Shown here in pieces: positions 24,823-34,042 of a DNA stretch of 64,000 nt. Every line of letters starts with the position of its first letter. Within the stretch, counting starts at the first letter, position 1. The notes under the pieces are model-generated. The model saw only the letters and a list, made by a program, of their open reading frames with translations. It was not told the origin of the DNA and searched no databases. Position numbers and translations under genes: made by a program. This DNA comes from JBCFBK01 sp038562555 (GTDB lineage Bacteria; Bacteroidota; Bacteroidia; Bacteroidales; Prolixibacteraceae): positions 1 to 64,000 of the forward strand of contig JBCFBK010000002.1 in assembly GCA_038562555.1 (NCBI GenBank), written 5' to 3'.

Positions 24823-27687
24823 CTATAAGTTTAGTTCGTTTTTCAGGTATTTAGCCGTGTATGAGTTCTGATGATGAACGATTTCTTCCGGTGCACCTGT
24901 GCAAAGTACATATCCCCCGCCCCGGCCTCCTTCAGGTCCCAGGTCAATGATGTGATCAGCGACCTTGATGACATCCATGTTGTGTTCGATGACAATAACG
25001 GTATTACCCCGGTCAACCAGTTTATTCAATACTTCCAAAAGCACGCGGATATCCTCAAAGTGCAGTCCGGTGGTAGGCTCGTCAAGGATGTACAGGGTCT
25101 TCCCGGTGTCCCGTTTGGCCAGCTCGGCCGACAGTTTTACCCGCTGTGACTCTCCCCCCGACAGTGTGGTTGAAGATTGCCCAAGCGTGATGTATCCCAG
25201 ACCCACCTCCTGCAACATCTTCAGTTTATGGGCAATAGCAGGTATGCTTTCGAAAAACTCCACGCCCTGATTGATGGTCATATCCAGCACATCGCCGATC
25301 GATTTCCCCTTAAACCTGACTTCGAGGGTTTCACGGTTATAACGTTTCCCGTTGCATCCGTCACAGTGTACATATACATCAGGCAGAAAGTTCATTTCAA
25401 TAAGCTTCATTCCGCCACCCATACATTCCTCACAACGTCCCCCTTTGACGTTAAACGAGAACCTGCCCGGTTTATAGGCTCTGATTTTAGCTTCAGGCAG
25501 CAATGAAAACAAATTCCGGATATCCGAAAATACCCCCGTGTAGGTAACCGGGTTGGAACGGGGAGTACGGCCCAAAGGCGACTGGTCGACCTGCACAACC
25601 TTATCAAGATCCTTTAATCCCGAAACCGTGTCGTAAGGCAACGGATCCTGCAGCGATTTATAAAAATACTGACTTAAAACGGGCTGAAGTGTTCCGTTAA
25701 TCAGGCTTGATTTTCCGCTCCCCGATACCCCGGTTATACCGATCAGTTTTCCCAGAGGAAAAGAAACATCGATGTTTTTCAGATTATGCCCTCTGCATCC
25801 GGTTAAAGTCAGCGCCTTGCCATTCCCTTTCCTCCTTTGGGGAGGTACCGAAATGTTAAGTTTCCCCGTCAGGTATTTTGCTGTAAGCGTATGAGTTGCC
25901 AGGACTTCGGCCGGCGTTCCGGCAGCCACAATTTCTCCTCCATGTTTTCCGGCAAAAGGACCCATGTCGACCAGGTAATCGGCCGCCAGCATCATATCAC
26001 GATCATGTTCCACCACAATAACAGAGTTGCCTGAGTCGCGCAGTTGCTTCAGGGCATTGATCAGCCGCAGATTGTCACGGTGATGAAGGCCGATGCTGGG
26101 TTCATCCAGGATATAGAGGACATTGACCAGTTGCGATCCGATTTGGGTGGCCAGACGAATGCGTTGCGATTCTCCTCCTGAAAGTGTTCCGGAAGTCCTG
26201 TCCAGCGCGAGGTATTCCACGCCGACATCGAGTAAGAAACTGATCCTTGTCCGGATTTCCTTAATAACTTCAGTGCCGATTTTCCGCTGCCTTTCGCTCA
26301 GTTGCTCATCCATTCCGGCGAACCATTGATCCAGTTCGGTCAGATCCATCTGAGCGAGTTCTGAAATGTTTTTTCCGGCAATCCTGAAATAGAGCGATTC
26401 CTTTTTCAGCCGCTGTCCGTTACACTCCGGACAAATCTTTTCACGAACAAACTGATTGGCCCACTTTTGGGCCGTTTTTGACGGATTATCGTCACGCTGG
26501 CTGTCGATATATTTAATCACGCCTTCATAGGTCATCATGTAACCGGCGGAACTGCCAAGTGGTGAATTTTTCAGGGCAATGCGCTCATTTGTGCCGTACA
26601 AAACGGCATTCAATCCGTCTTCGGGAATATCCGCGATCGGAGTTTTCAGGCTAAAACCATACTGATCACCCAATGCTTCGATTTGCCAGAAGATGAGCGT
26701 GTTCTTTTTTGCACCAAGCGGAACGATACCGCCCTGACCAATATTCTTCCCGGGGTCAGGAATTACCTTTCCCATATCGATTTCCGCAATCTGCCCCAGT
26801 CCGTTACATTTCGGACACGCTCCCTGGGGCGAATTGAATGAGAAATTATGAGGGGCCGGTTCATTGTAGGAGATACCCGTGGTCGGACACATGAGCTGGC
26901 GGCTGTAATATTTCACGTGCCCGGATTCATGATCCATAATCAGTGATATCCCGTGTCCTGTTTTCATGGCTGTCTGAACGGATTCCCGCAATCGCTTCCG
27001 GCTTTCTTCATTAACCAGGAGCCGGTCGATGACCACTTCGATGAAGTGATTTCTATACCGGTCCACGCGCATATTTGGTTTCAGCTCCTCTATTTTCCCG
27101 TCTACGCGGGCATATAGGAATCCCTTCTTCCTTACCTGCTCGAATAGCTCCCGGTAATGACCTTTCCTTCCCCTTACCAAAGGGGCGAGCACGTAGATGA
27201 ATTTACCATTCGAAAATTCCATGATCAGATTCAGTATCTGATCATCGGTGTATTTCACCATTTTCTCACCGGTCTCGTACGAAAAAGCCTCACCGGCCCT
27301 TGCATATAATAACCGCAGGAAATCGTAAATCTCAGTAACGGTTCCAACCGTTGACCGGGGGTTCTTGTTTGTTGTTTTCTGTTCAATGGATATTACCGGA
27401 CTTAACCCGGTGATCTTGTCGACGTCGGGTCGTTCCATATTACCCAAAAAAGAACGGGCGTACGCCGAAAATGTCTCGATGTACCGGCGTTGTCCTTCGG
27501 CATAAATGGTATCGAAAGCCAGCGAAGATTTTCCGCTGCCACTCAGGCCCGTGATGACAGTAAGTTTGTTCCGGGGAATTTCAAGGTTTATATTCCGGAG
27601 ATTATGTACACGGGCACCCTCCACCACAATTTTATCTTCCTGCTCAATCAAATCCTCTGCAAATTGTGTTGTTTCTGCTTGCTGCAT
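24823..27687 (-). CDS. uvrA: Excinuclease ABC subunit A
   Basis: A 954-residue UvrA, the damage-sensing ATPase of nucleotide excision repair. It has two ABC modules: Walker A GLSGSGKSS at 47-55 and a second GVSGSGKSS, and two ABC signatures (TLSGGESQRI and TLSGGESQRV). The zinc-binding cysteine pairs are present (CPTTG..., CPECNGQ, CEECMGGG and CDGCNGK). Length is typical. The start codon lies 5 bp after the lytic transglycosylase stop, so it is probably translated from the same message. UvrB and UvrC are not in this window. Confidence 0.98.
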   Translation of the reverse strand: MQQAETTQFAEDLIEQEDKIVVEGARVHNLRNINLEIPRNKLTVITGLSGSGKSSLAFDTIYAEGQRRYIETFSAYARSFLGNMERPDVDKITGLSPVISIEQKTTNKNPRSTVGTVTEIYDFLRLLYARAGEAFSYETGEKMVKYTDDQILNLIMEFSNGKFIYVLAPLVRGRKGHYRELFEQVRKKGFLYARVDGKIEELKPNMRVDRYRNHFIEVVIDRLLVNEESRKRLRESVQTAMKTGHGISLIMDHESGHVKYYSRQLMCPTTGISYNEPAPHNFSFNSPQGACPKCNGLGQIAEIDMGKVIPDPGKNIGQGGIVPLGAKKNTLIFWQIEALGDQYGFSLKTPIADIPEDGLNAVLYGTNERIALKNSPLGSSAGYMMTYEGVIKYIDSQRDDNPSKTAQKWANQFVREKICPECNGQRLKKESLYFRIAGKNISELAQMDLTELDQWFAGMDEQLSERQRKIGTEVIKEIRTRISFLLDVGVEYLALDRTSGTLSGGESQRIRLATQIGSQLVNVLYILDEPSIGLHHRDNLRLINALKQLRDSGNSVIVVEHDRDMMLAADYLVDMGPFAGKHGGEIVAAGTPAEVLATHTLTAKYLTGKLNISVPPQRRKGNGKALTLTGCRGHNLKNIDVSFPLGKLIGITGVSGSGKSSLINGTLQPVLSQYFYKSLQDPLPYDTVSGLKDLDKVVQVDQSPLGRTPRSNPVTYTGVFSDIRNLFSLLPEAKIRAYKPGRFSFNVKGGRCEECMGGGMKLIEMNFLPDVYVHCDGCNGKRYNRETLEVRFKGKSIGDVLDMTINQGVEFFESIPAIAHKLKMLQEVGLGYITLGQSSTTLSGGESQRVKLSAELAKRDTGKTLYILDEPTTGLHFEDIRVLLEVLNKLVDRGNTVIVIEHNMDVIKVADHIIDLGPEGGRGGGYVLCTGAPEEIVHHQNSYTAKYLKNELNL

Positions 27688-27692
27688 CTGAA

Positions 27693-28634
27693 TTATTTTT
27701 TTAACGTCCGGAAATCCTTATCCGGAATTTTGATGGTATACGTCTTCCCTTTTGCGTTGGTCAGGAAACTCTCCCTTAACCAGGGGTTCAGCATCTTCAG
27801 TATCTTATAATTTGTATCGTGTTCTTTTGCAAAAAGCGCAAAATCAGGAACCGCCGTGCTCACCTGAACATTTTTTGTTCTCCATAGCGGGTACTTCTCA
27901 CCTTCTGCGACCTGGAATCCATAGGCCTCCGGATTTTCCAGGATAAGTTTCAGGGCCAGTATCCGGAATACATAGCGCTCAGTTTCTTCGCCCAGCATCA
28001 GGTCGAAATAGCTTGACTCTTTTTGTGTACTGATTTGCCGGTCCACAAATCTCCGCCCGGCATTGTATGAAGCTGCCACCAGAGACCAGCTTCCGTACTT
28101 GCGGAATGAGTCTTTTAAGTAGCGGGCAACGGCATGCGTTGATAATTCGAGGTGATAACGCTCGTCCACCTCCCCGGTAACCTCGAGTCCGTAATCGGTA
28201 GCCGTTCCCTTAAGAAACTGCCAGAAGCCGACTGCGCCTGCCGGCGATACCGCCCGTGAGTTGAACCCGCTTTCGGCCAGAGCGAGATATTTAAAATCGT
28301 CAGGAATGCTATCCTTCGCCAGAAGAGGCTCGATTACAGCAAAATAACGTGGGGCAAGCTTCAAAAAACGCAAGGTCTGCGAGTGGAAATAACTGTTCAC
28401 AAGCAACTCCCGTTCCAGGCTTTCCCTGACGTCAAAATAATTCAGGGGCACAGGTTCCCCGGCAAAGGACAACATATCGGGCATCAGCGGCGATGAATAA
28501 TAACGTTCTTCACCCTCCGGTTCCTTACCTGCCTTTCCTTGCGGTAGGGTGGAAGCTCCAAAAAAGTAAAATCCGCCCAGCAGGACACCCGCGAAAATCA
28601 ATGTCAGCAACAATCGGTTAAATATCTTCTTCAC
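27693..28634 (-). CDS. Membrane-anchored lytic transglycosylase
   Basis: A 313-residue protein starting at a GTG (28634), with an N-terminal hydrophobic anchor (about 8-25) and an SLT-type lysozyme domain. The catalytic glutamate is Glu121 in ALAESGFN, followed by SPAGAVGFWQFL and a Y..S..N....YN-like AASYNAGR segment. It cleaves the glycan strands of peptidoglycan in the periplasm. No LysM domain is seen at the C terminus. It is upstream of uvrA with a 5-bp gap. An imperfect 21-bp tandem repeat lies just before its start. Confidence 0.9.
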   Translation of the reverse strand: MKKIFNRLLLTLIFAGVLLGGFYFFGASTLPQGKAGKEPEGEERYYSSPLMPDMLSFAGEPVPLNYFDVRESLERELLVNSYFHSQTLRFLKLAPRYFAVIEPLLAKDSIPDDFKYLALAESGFNSRAVSPAGAVGFWQFLKGTATDYGLEVTGEVDERYHLELSTHAVARYLKDSFRKYGSWSLVAASYNAGRRFVDRQISTQKESSYFDLMLGEETERYVFRILALKLILENPEAYGFQVAEGEKYPLWRTKNVQVSTAVPDFALFAKEHDTNYKILKMLNPWLRESFLTNAKGKTYTIKIPDKDFRTLKK

Positions 28635-28653
28635 TCGAAAAATATTAGTTAAT

Positions 28654-28695
28654 TATCAGGTTCGCAACTCCACCTATCAGGTTTGCACGTCCACG
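28654..28695. repeat. Imperfect 21-bp tandem repeat
   Basis: Two adjacent copies (28654-28674 and 28675-28695) starting TATCAGGTT differ at 4 of 21 positions. They lie 20 bp upstream of the lytic transglycosylase start. Function unknown. Confidence 0.6.
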
Positions 28696-28742
28696 TGCCC
28701 CCTCCCTGATTTGCTTCCCGTTTATCCGTGGGGTGCAATACG

Positions 28743-28769
28743 TCCGGTTACTTCCGCCCGGAAACCGGA
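28743..28769. other. Intergenic hairpin
   Basis: TCCGGTT and AACCGGA enclose a second inner pairing (TTCCG with CGGAA-like), giving a compact nested hairpin between the beta-barrel gene and the transglycosylase gene. No U-run on either strand. Confidence 0.4.
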
Positions 28770-28882
28770 ATCAAACGGTAAAAGTAATGATTTTTTACAG
28801 GGCATTCAACAGGCTGATGCTTAATTTTGAAGGATACCCGCAGCAGCAGCCCTGCGACGGAAAAAACACCGTTACCCGATGG

Positions 28883-30256
28883 CTAGAACCGGTAGCTCAC
28901 TCCGGTGTAAATCCCGATTGTATAAGGCTTGAAGTTTACGTCGGGATTATTGCTGAGTGACTGAAGATAGTACTTAAGCCGCGGTTCCAGATGAAGTTGT
29001 ATTTTGTCTGTCAGATGATATCCCATGCCAAATCCGAAGCTGGCTGCGTAATTGAAAGTATTCATATCTTTTGTTTTACCGATATGGGAACTCCCGTTTC
29101 CGTTTTCAAGATAGACATCGTTATCAACAAGAACATTGGTACTCATTCCGCCCAGCAGATGCATGTTCCATGCTTTATCGATCACCTGATACCTGACAAG
29201 CAGAGGAATTTCAATGTACTCAAACCGCTGTTCAAAATCGTCGCTGGTTAAAAGCAGTTCACTGCTGCCTTCTGCCAAATCGAGCGAATTGGATACCCTG
29301 ATCGATGCGGGGAGTTGTTCAATTTCGATCACCCCCGCCGAAGCGTTCATCAACAGGTTACCTGAGGGTTGCATCCTTACTTTATTGTTGAAGTACGTGT
29401 AACCCAATTGTTCACTCACGCTCATCGATTGATTATTCCCGTGGGTGCCGGACGATTGGTCAAGGCGGCTGTAGTGAATACCGCTTTGTATACTCCACCG
29501 CCGCCCTGTCTGGTAGGCGACTGAAATGCCGGCACCAACACTCAAATCCTGTTTGTCGCCCGAGCGTGACATGTTGCTGGCATAAACCTCATCATACGAA
29601 CTTTCGTTAACGGCGTAAGCCGGCGTCACCAAAGCGCCCACACTCCAACTCTGATGTTCCTCCCGCGCCGGATTCCGTTGATGAATTTGCTTATTCATTT
29701 CGATCACCAACAAATCCTTTTCAGTCAGCTCAGAGTATTCGTCCTGCTTATTCACACTTCGGTCTTTCAGTTCAGTAAGCAATTCAGGTGTTTGAATCTT
29801 AACTTTAGCCATCGGTAACAACGGAAGTGACTCCGGCTCGTCGGGTGCTTTTGCAACCTGTCTGACTTGCCGGCGGGGGTCAGATTCTTCCGAAACGACC
29901 GTATTTTTTACCCGATAAAAGGGTCGTTCCGATTCTTTTGCCAATGCTTTATCCCCGGAGATGTCCTTCGGTGGGACCACGTTTTCACCAGGCAGCGGAC
30001 TGCCGGACGGCTCCTGTTCTGCCAGGACGGGCTTCTCCTGTGTGTTGCGTTGTTCCTGCAATTGCCATCCCAGCAGGAAAGCCAGCAGAACTGCGGCAGC
30101 GATACCGGCCACCCGCACCGTATGCATGAAAGCTCTTCTTTTCCCTGCCTTTTGCTTTTCCTGTATTTTCAACCAAACATAAGAAGGCGGAGCCTGCTCG
30201 AAGTCGTTAAGCTTCGAACGGAACAACTCGTCCAATATGTTATTATTTTTTGTCAT
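28883..30256 (-). CDS. Anti-sigma-like protein fused to an outer-membrane beta-barrel domain
   Basis: A 457-residue protein. A cytoplasmic N terminus (LDELFRSKLNDFEQAPPSYVW, about 8-28) is followed by one transmembrane helix at 47-64. After it comes a long Pro/Glu/Lys-rich periplasmic spacer (about 65-200). The C terminus (about 200-457) resembles an outer-membrane beta-barrel, with alternating aromatic and polar residues and a terminal YTGVSYRF. The F...L.d.E..PP...W N-terminal motif recurs in Bacteroidota proteins next to ECF sigma factors. The start overlaps the sigma gene stop as ATGA, so the two are translationally coupled. It may hold the sigma factor at the membrane and sense the outer membrane; this is inference. 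Confidence 0.75.
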   Translation of the reverse strand: MTKNNNILDELFRSKLNDFEQAPPSYVWLKIQEKQKAGKRRAFMHTVRVAGIAAAVLLAFLLGWQLQEQRNTQEKPVLAEQEPSGSPLPGENVVPPKDISGDKALAKESERPFYRVKNTVVSEESDPRRQVRQVAKAPDEPESLPLLPMAKVKIQTPELLTELKDRSVNKQDEYSELTEKDLLVIEMNKQIHQRNPAREEHQSWSVGALVTPAYAVNESSYDEVYASNMSRSGDKQDLSVGAGISVAYQTGRRWSIQSGIHYSRLDQSSGTHGNNQSMSVSEQLGYTYFNNKVRMQPSGNLLMNASAGVIEIEQLPASIRVSNSLDLAEGSSELLLTSDDFEQRFEYIEIPLLVRYQVIDKAWNMHLLGGMSTNVLVDNDVYLENGNGSSHIGKTKDMNTFNYAASFGFGMGYHLTDKIQLHLEPRLKYYLQSLSNNPDVNFKPYTIGIYTGVSYRF

Positions 30257-30807
30257 GCAGAATAATTATTCTCAGTCTGTTCAAAATATTTTAATATTTG
30301 CTTCTTCAAAATTGTCCGTGCCCGGGCCAGGTTCGATTTGGAAGTTCCGTCGGAAATCTTCATCTCCGCTGCAATCTCTTTATGATTCATTCCCTCGAAT
30401 ACATACAGGTTAAAAACCATGCGGTACCGCGGAGGTAATTCGCGGATCAGCTTAAGCAGGTCGTTGGCAGAAATCTCCGAGATGATGTCATCTTTCAGGT
30501 CGGGCATTTCAAAAGCGGCAATGTCATCCACAGACTGAAGCAGGTTTTGCTTCCTGAATTTTTCAAGGGAGACATTCACCATAATCCGCCGCATCCAGCC
30601 TTCGAACGATCCCTCATGCCTGAAGGTCGCGATTTTTTCAAAGACCTTTATAAAACCATCCTGCAGGTTATCCTCGGCTTCAGTTGCATCTTTGGAATAA
30701 CGCAGGCATACCCCATACATCTTAGGCGCAAACATCTGGTACACACGGGCCTGAGCCTGCGGCTTACCAGCTGCACAATCTGTTATGAGCTGACTCAGTT
30801 CTTCCAA
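30253..30807 (-). CDS. ECF-type RNA polymerase sigma factor
   Basis: A 184-residue sigma-70 family ECF factor. The start codon is TTG (30807): an in-frame stop lies just upstream, and the first internal ATG would cut into region 2. Region 2 (about 20-90) contains ARVYQMFAPKMYGVCLRYSKD and the DNLQDGF segment. Region 4 (about 115-170) contains LPPRYRMVFNLYVFEGMNHKEIA, the helix-turn-helix for -35 recognition. It redirects RNA polymerase to envelope or uptake genes. The downstream gene overlaps it by 4 bp and encodes a probable membrane partner. Confidence 0.95.
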   Translation of the reverse strand: MEELSQLITDCAAGKPQAQARVYQMFAPKMYGVCLRYSKDATEAEDNLQDGFIKVFEKIATFRHEGSFEGWMRRIMVNVSLEKFRKQNLLQSVDDIAAFEMPDLKDDIISEISANDLLKLIRELPPRYRMVFNLYVFEGMNHKEIAAEMKISDGTSKSNLARARTILKKQILKYFEQTENNYSA

Positions 30808-30827
30808 AATTCATCAATTGGTTGTGC

Positions 30828-30835
30828 CAAATTTA
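30828..30835 (-). promoter_or_regulatory. Promoter -7 element of the ECF sigma gene
   Basis: TAAATTTG on the minus strand, 20 bp upstream of the TTG start codon, matches TAnnTTTG exactly. No TTTG was found at the proper distance upstream. Confidence 0.45.
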
Positions 30836-30915
30836 GTTATTCCCAGGTTCCCCGTTTGCTTTACTATTCATGACGCATAATCGGGGGTCAGGGTTGCGTG
30901 CCGGACAATAAAGTT

Positions 30916-32388
30916 TTAGCGGAACAGATGATAAGTGAGGCCAATGGCAAAATCAAGATTCGTCTTGCTGTATATTTCCTTATAAGTCCCCATTTGGCCG
31001 TACGTGATGTCCTTTTCTCCGTCGGTATAAACCGTGAACAGACCGCCAAGGTCAAGATCGAAGCGTTCGTTAATATGAAACATCATTCCAAAGCCAACCG
31101 TATTCGAACTCAGGCTGTGGCTAAGATCGGTCTGATAACCCCTGCCAACACCGGTTTCAGAGTGCATGATACCGGCGCTGATAGCGGTCTTTTCTGTCAG
31201 CTGGTATTCCATACCGAACATCACCTCGTAAAAATTCTTATCAACTTCGTCCTCTTTTCCTTCCCAGTCTGCCCCTTTATCCAGGTAACTGGTGAACGAA
31301 CCGGAAATTCTGAAGTCGTCGAGCAGTTTATAGTCGACTCCGGCAGCAAACACAGCGGGAAGATCATTCCTGAACTTTTCCCCGTCGGGATATACCCCAA
31401 GATCATCGACGTCGGTGTGATTTTTCATTTCAAGCCTGGTCTTAAACTCATATTTCAAACCGATATTAAGCCTGTCTCCCGGATGGATATTCAGTCCGAT
31501 TATTGGCGTAAAGCCGGTTCCTTTTTGCTTCAGTTTCACGTAACGGTCGGAAGTCGCGGCAGCGCTTGCTGTGGCGGCAGCCGCTTTTGCTGTCATCGTG
31601 GCGGCAGCAACACCGAAGGTCGTTCCCGATGGGAACCCGTATTGTGCCGCCATGGCGTCTGACATCACTGCAGACGAAGGCTGTTGGGAAAACGCCGCTG
31701 CACCAGCTGATGCCTGCGCTGCCAGATCGGTCATGATATCCTTTACCAGGACACTTTTCCCGCCGGTGATTACACTAACCCGCCTGATATGTCCGTCATA
31801 TTCATTTCCGGCCAGAACCAGCCTGAATCCTGCCGACCCGCTGATCACATCGCTGAAAGCCCGGGACATATTCAACTGTCCACCCCAGAAGACAGAATAG
31901 CCGTTGAAATATAGATCCGCTGAATAGGCATCTGCAGCAATCCCCAGGCCCGCGAGACTCAGGGGAATCTGCGAAAGGGGTACTTCAAACGAAGGAAGGC
32001 CCGTGCTGTATTCGGCAGTTCCGCCGCCCGAGTTGGGACCGAAACCAAATGATAAAGCCATCCGGTCTTTTTTATAAACCGCAAATCCTGAAGGAAATAC
32101 AGGTGCAGAAACGTCTCCCTCATAGGTAGACACATTCAACAGGGGAAACCGGTTATCAATTGTTTTGGTTTGAAAAATGCTTTGGTTATGCAGTGAAAAA
32201 TGAAATCCGTTCTCCATTTTGACCAATCCGGCCGGATTATAGTATACTGCATCAACCTGCAAAGAGGCGTTTCTGGAAAGCATTCTGACATACTGGGCGC
32301 TCTGATTGGCATTTGTCAATATGCCACCGGCAAAACTGAAGGCAGGCACCAGGAGAACAACCGTACCAACCAATAAGATTTTTTTCAT
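30916..32388 (-). CDS. OmpP1/FadL-family outer-membrane porin
   Basis: A 490-residue outer-membrane protein from the ATG at 32388 (a longer reading frame exists, but the signal peptide MKKILLVGTVVLLVPAFSFAGG starts here). It carries the FadL/TodX hatch-like start (about 25-55, with DAVYYNPAGL) and a beta-barrel ending in a terminal aromatic-containing segment (IGLTYHLFR). Family members let hydrophobic compounds such as long-chain fatty acids cross the outer membrane. An Ala-rich stretch at about 222-279 interrupts the barrel and is unusual. It has a good promoter directly upstream. Confidence 0.9.
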   Translation of the reverse strand: MKKILLVGTVVLLVPAFSFAGGILTNANQSAQYVRMLSRNASLQVDAVYYNPAGLVKMENGFHFSLHNQSIFQTKTIDNRFPLLNVSTYEGDVSAPVFPSGFAVYKKDRMALSFGFGPNSGGGTAEYSTGLPSFEVPLSQIPLSLAGLGIAADAYSADLYFNGYSVFWGGQLNMSRAFSDVISGSAGFRLVLAGNEYDGHIRRVSVITGGKSVLVKDIMTDLAAQASAGAAAFSQQPSSAVMSDAMAAQYGFPSGTTFGVAAATMTAKAAAATASAAATSDRYVKLKQKGTGFTPIIGLNIHPGDRLNIGLKYEFKTRLEMKNHTDVDDLGVYPDGEKFRNDLPAVFAAGVDYKLLDDFRISGSFTSYLDKGADWEGKEDEVDKNFYEVMFGMEYQLTEKTAISAGIMHSETGVGRGYQTDLSHSLSSNTVGFGMMFHINERFDLDLGGLFTVYTDGEKDITYGQMGTYKEIYSKTNLDFAIGLTYHLFR

Positions 32389-32409
32389 GTTCAGCGTTAA
32401 TTTAACAAT

Positions 32410-32439
32410 CAAAAATAACCCATTTATATTGAATGCAAA
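32410..32439 (-). promoter_or_regulatory. Bacteroidota-type promoter of the FadL-type porin gene
   Basis: Minus strand: TTTG (32436-32439), 18 nt, then TATTTTTG (32410-32417). Spacing and sequence match the -33/-7 consensus; the start codon follows about 22 nt later. Confidence 0.6.
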
Positions 32440-32453
32440 ACGATTCGGCTGAA

Positions 32454-32482
32454 ATAAAAAAACCCGGCACATGCACCAGGTT
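32454..32482 (-). terminator. Intrinsic terminator of the dihydrolipoyl dehydrogenase gene
   Basis: A 7-bp stem (32476-32482 with 32461-32467, one G-U pair) followed by a run of T residues on the minus strand, about 28 bp after the stop codon. Confidence 0.7.
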
Positions 32483-32509
32483 CTCTAAAATCTTTCTATA
32501 TATACTGCT

Positions 32510-33901
32510 TTAAAGGTGAATGACCTCATCGTACGCTGCGGCAGCAGCCTCCATGATGGCTTCGCTCATAGTCGGATGCGGGTGGATCGATTTAATCAGT
32601 TCGTGCCCTGTGATTTCCAGCTTTTTTGCTACTACAAGTTCGGCGATCATTTCAGTAACGTTTCCTCCGATGAGATGTGCGCCCAAAAGCTCCCCGTATT
32701 TGGCATCAAAAATCAGCTTGACAAAGCCGTCTTTCTGTCCTGCAGCGCTTGCTTTGCCACTTGCGGAATAAGGAAATTTACCAACTTTCAGATCATACCC
32801 TGCTTCCCTGGCCTTTTTTTCGGTCAGCCCGACCGATGCTACTTCCGGACCGGTGTACGTGCATCCCGCGATGTTCCCGTAATCGATCGGCTGTGGATTC
32901 ATGCCTGCAATCTTTTCTACACAGACAATCCCTTCGGCCGAAGCCACATGGGCAAGCGCCGGTCCGTGCACGATATCGCCAATAGCATAAATACCCTCCA
33001 CATTGGTCCGGTAGTAATCGTCCACTTTGACCTTTCCTTTGTCAACCTCAACACCCATCTGTTCAAGACCGATATTTTCAATGTTGGACGTTATCCCGAC
33101 AGCAGATAAGACAATCTCTGCTTCGACGATCTGCTCCCCTTTTTTGGTTTTGATGGTCACTTTGCAACGATCTCCGGAGGTATCAACCGATTCGACCGAA
33201 GCATTGGTGAGCACATCCATTTTATTCTTTTTAAAAGCGCGCTCCAGCGTCTTCGAGACTTCCTCATCTTCGTTCGGAACGATTGTCGGCAGGAACTCCA
33301 CCAGGGTCACCTGCGTTCCCAGTGACTGATAAAAATACGCAAACTCACTGCCGATAGCTCCGGAGCCGACTACTACCATTGATTTGGGCAGTTTAGGCAA
33401 AACCAACGCCTCCCGGTAACCAATAATCTTTTTCCCGTCCTGTTTCAGATTAGGTAGTTCCCGCGAACGGGCGCCGGTTGCCAATATAATATGACGGGCA
33501 CTATAACTTTTCTTCTCACCTTCGGCACCAGTCACCTCAACGGTATTTTTTCCGGTCAGCACACCGGTACCGGCGATAGTCTGAATTTTATTTTTCTTAA
33601 ACAAAAACTGAACACCTTTACTCATGCCGTCAGCAACATCGCGGCTTCGCTTCACCATAGCTTTCAGATCGGCACTTACCTCTCCTTTAATTGATACACC
33701 ATAGTCAGCAGCATGTTTCGCATATTCATATGCCTGGGCACTTTTAAGTAATGATTTAGTTGGGATACAACCCCAGTTCAGGCATATACCACCTACATGC
33801 TCACGTTCAACAACAGCCACATTCAGGCCCAGTTGAGCAGCCCTGATCGCGGCAACATATCCGCCCGGACCGCTTCCAATTACTACTATGTCGTAATCCA
33901 T
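32510..33901 (-). CDS. lpdA: Dihydrolipoyl dehydrogenase (E3)
   Basis: A 463-residue flavoprotein disulfide reductase. It reoxidises dihydrolipoamide in 2-oxoacid dehydrogenase complexes or the glycine cleavage system, passing electrons to NAD. Visible features: FAD-binding GSGPGG at 9-14, the redox disulfide CLNWGC (Cys40 and Cys45), an NAD-binding GSGAIGSEF, AIGDIVHGPALAHVASAEG, and the catalytic HPHPTMSEA near the C terminus. No E1, E2 or glycine-cleavage genes are adjacent, so it is transcribed alone and may serve several complexes. Confidence 0.96.
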   Translation of the reverse strand: MDYDIVVIGSGPGGYVAAIRAAQLGLNVAVVEREHVGGICLNWGCIPTKSLLKSAQAYEYAKHAADYGVSIKGEVSADLKAMVKRSRDVADGMSKGVQFLFKKNKIQTIAGTGVLTGKNTVEVTGAEGEKKSYSARHIILATGARSRELPNLKQDGKKIIGYREALVLPKLPKSMVVVGSGAIGSEFAYFYQSLGTQVTLVEFLPTIVPNEDEEVSKTLERAFKKNKMDVLTNASVESVDTSGDRCKVTIKTKKGEQIVEAEIVLSAVGITSNIENIGLEQMGVEVDKGKVKVDDYYRTNVEGIYAIGDIVHGPALAHVASAEGIVCVEKIAGMNPQPIDYGNIAGCTYTGPEVASVGLTEKKAREAGYDLKVGKFPYSASGKASAAGQKDGFVKLIFDAKYGELLGAHLIGGNVTEMIAELVVAKKLEITGHELIKSIHPHPTMSEAIMEAAAAAYDEVIHL

Positions 33902-34011
33902 TTTTTTTATTTTTCAATTCAACACCAAAACAGTTCAGCGGGTAAAATGTTCTTAAAAACTCCTGCTTTCCCCGAAGGTTTCAATCCGACCCCGCAGGTG
34001 TCGGTATCGGA

Positions 34012-34037
34012 TAAAAAAAGCCGGAGGGTCCGGCTTT
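34012..34037 (-). terminator. Intrinsic terminator of the TlpA-type thioredoxin gene
   Basis: A 9-bp stem AAAGCCGGA/TCCGGCTTT (34017-34025 and 34029-34037) with a 3-nt loop, followed by T residues on the minus strand, 6 bp after the stop codon. Confidence 0.9.
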
Positions 34038-34042
34038 ATAAA

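Noticed and set aside
30898..31662. Plus-strand open frame antisense to the FadL-type porin gene
   Set aside because: Composition looks like the reverse of the porin coding sequence, with no promoter or family match.
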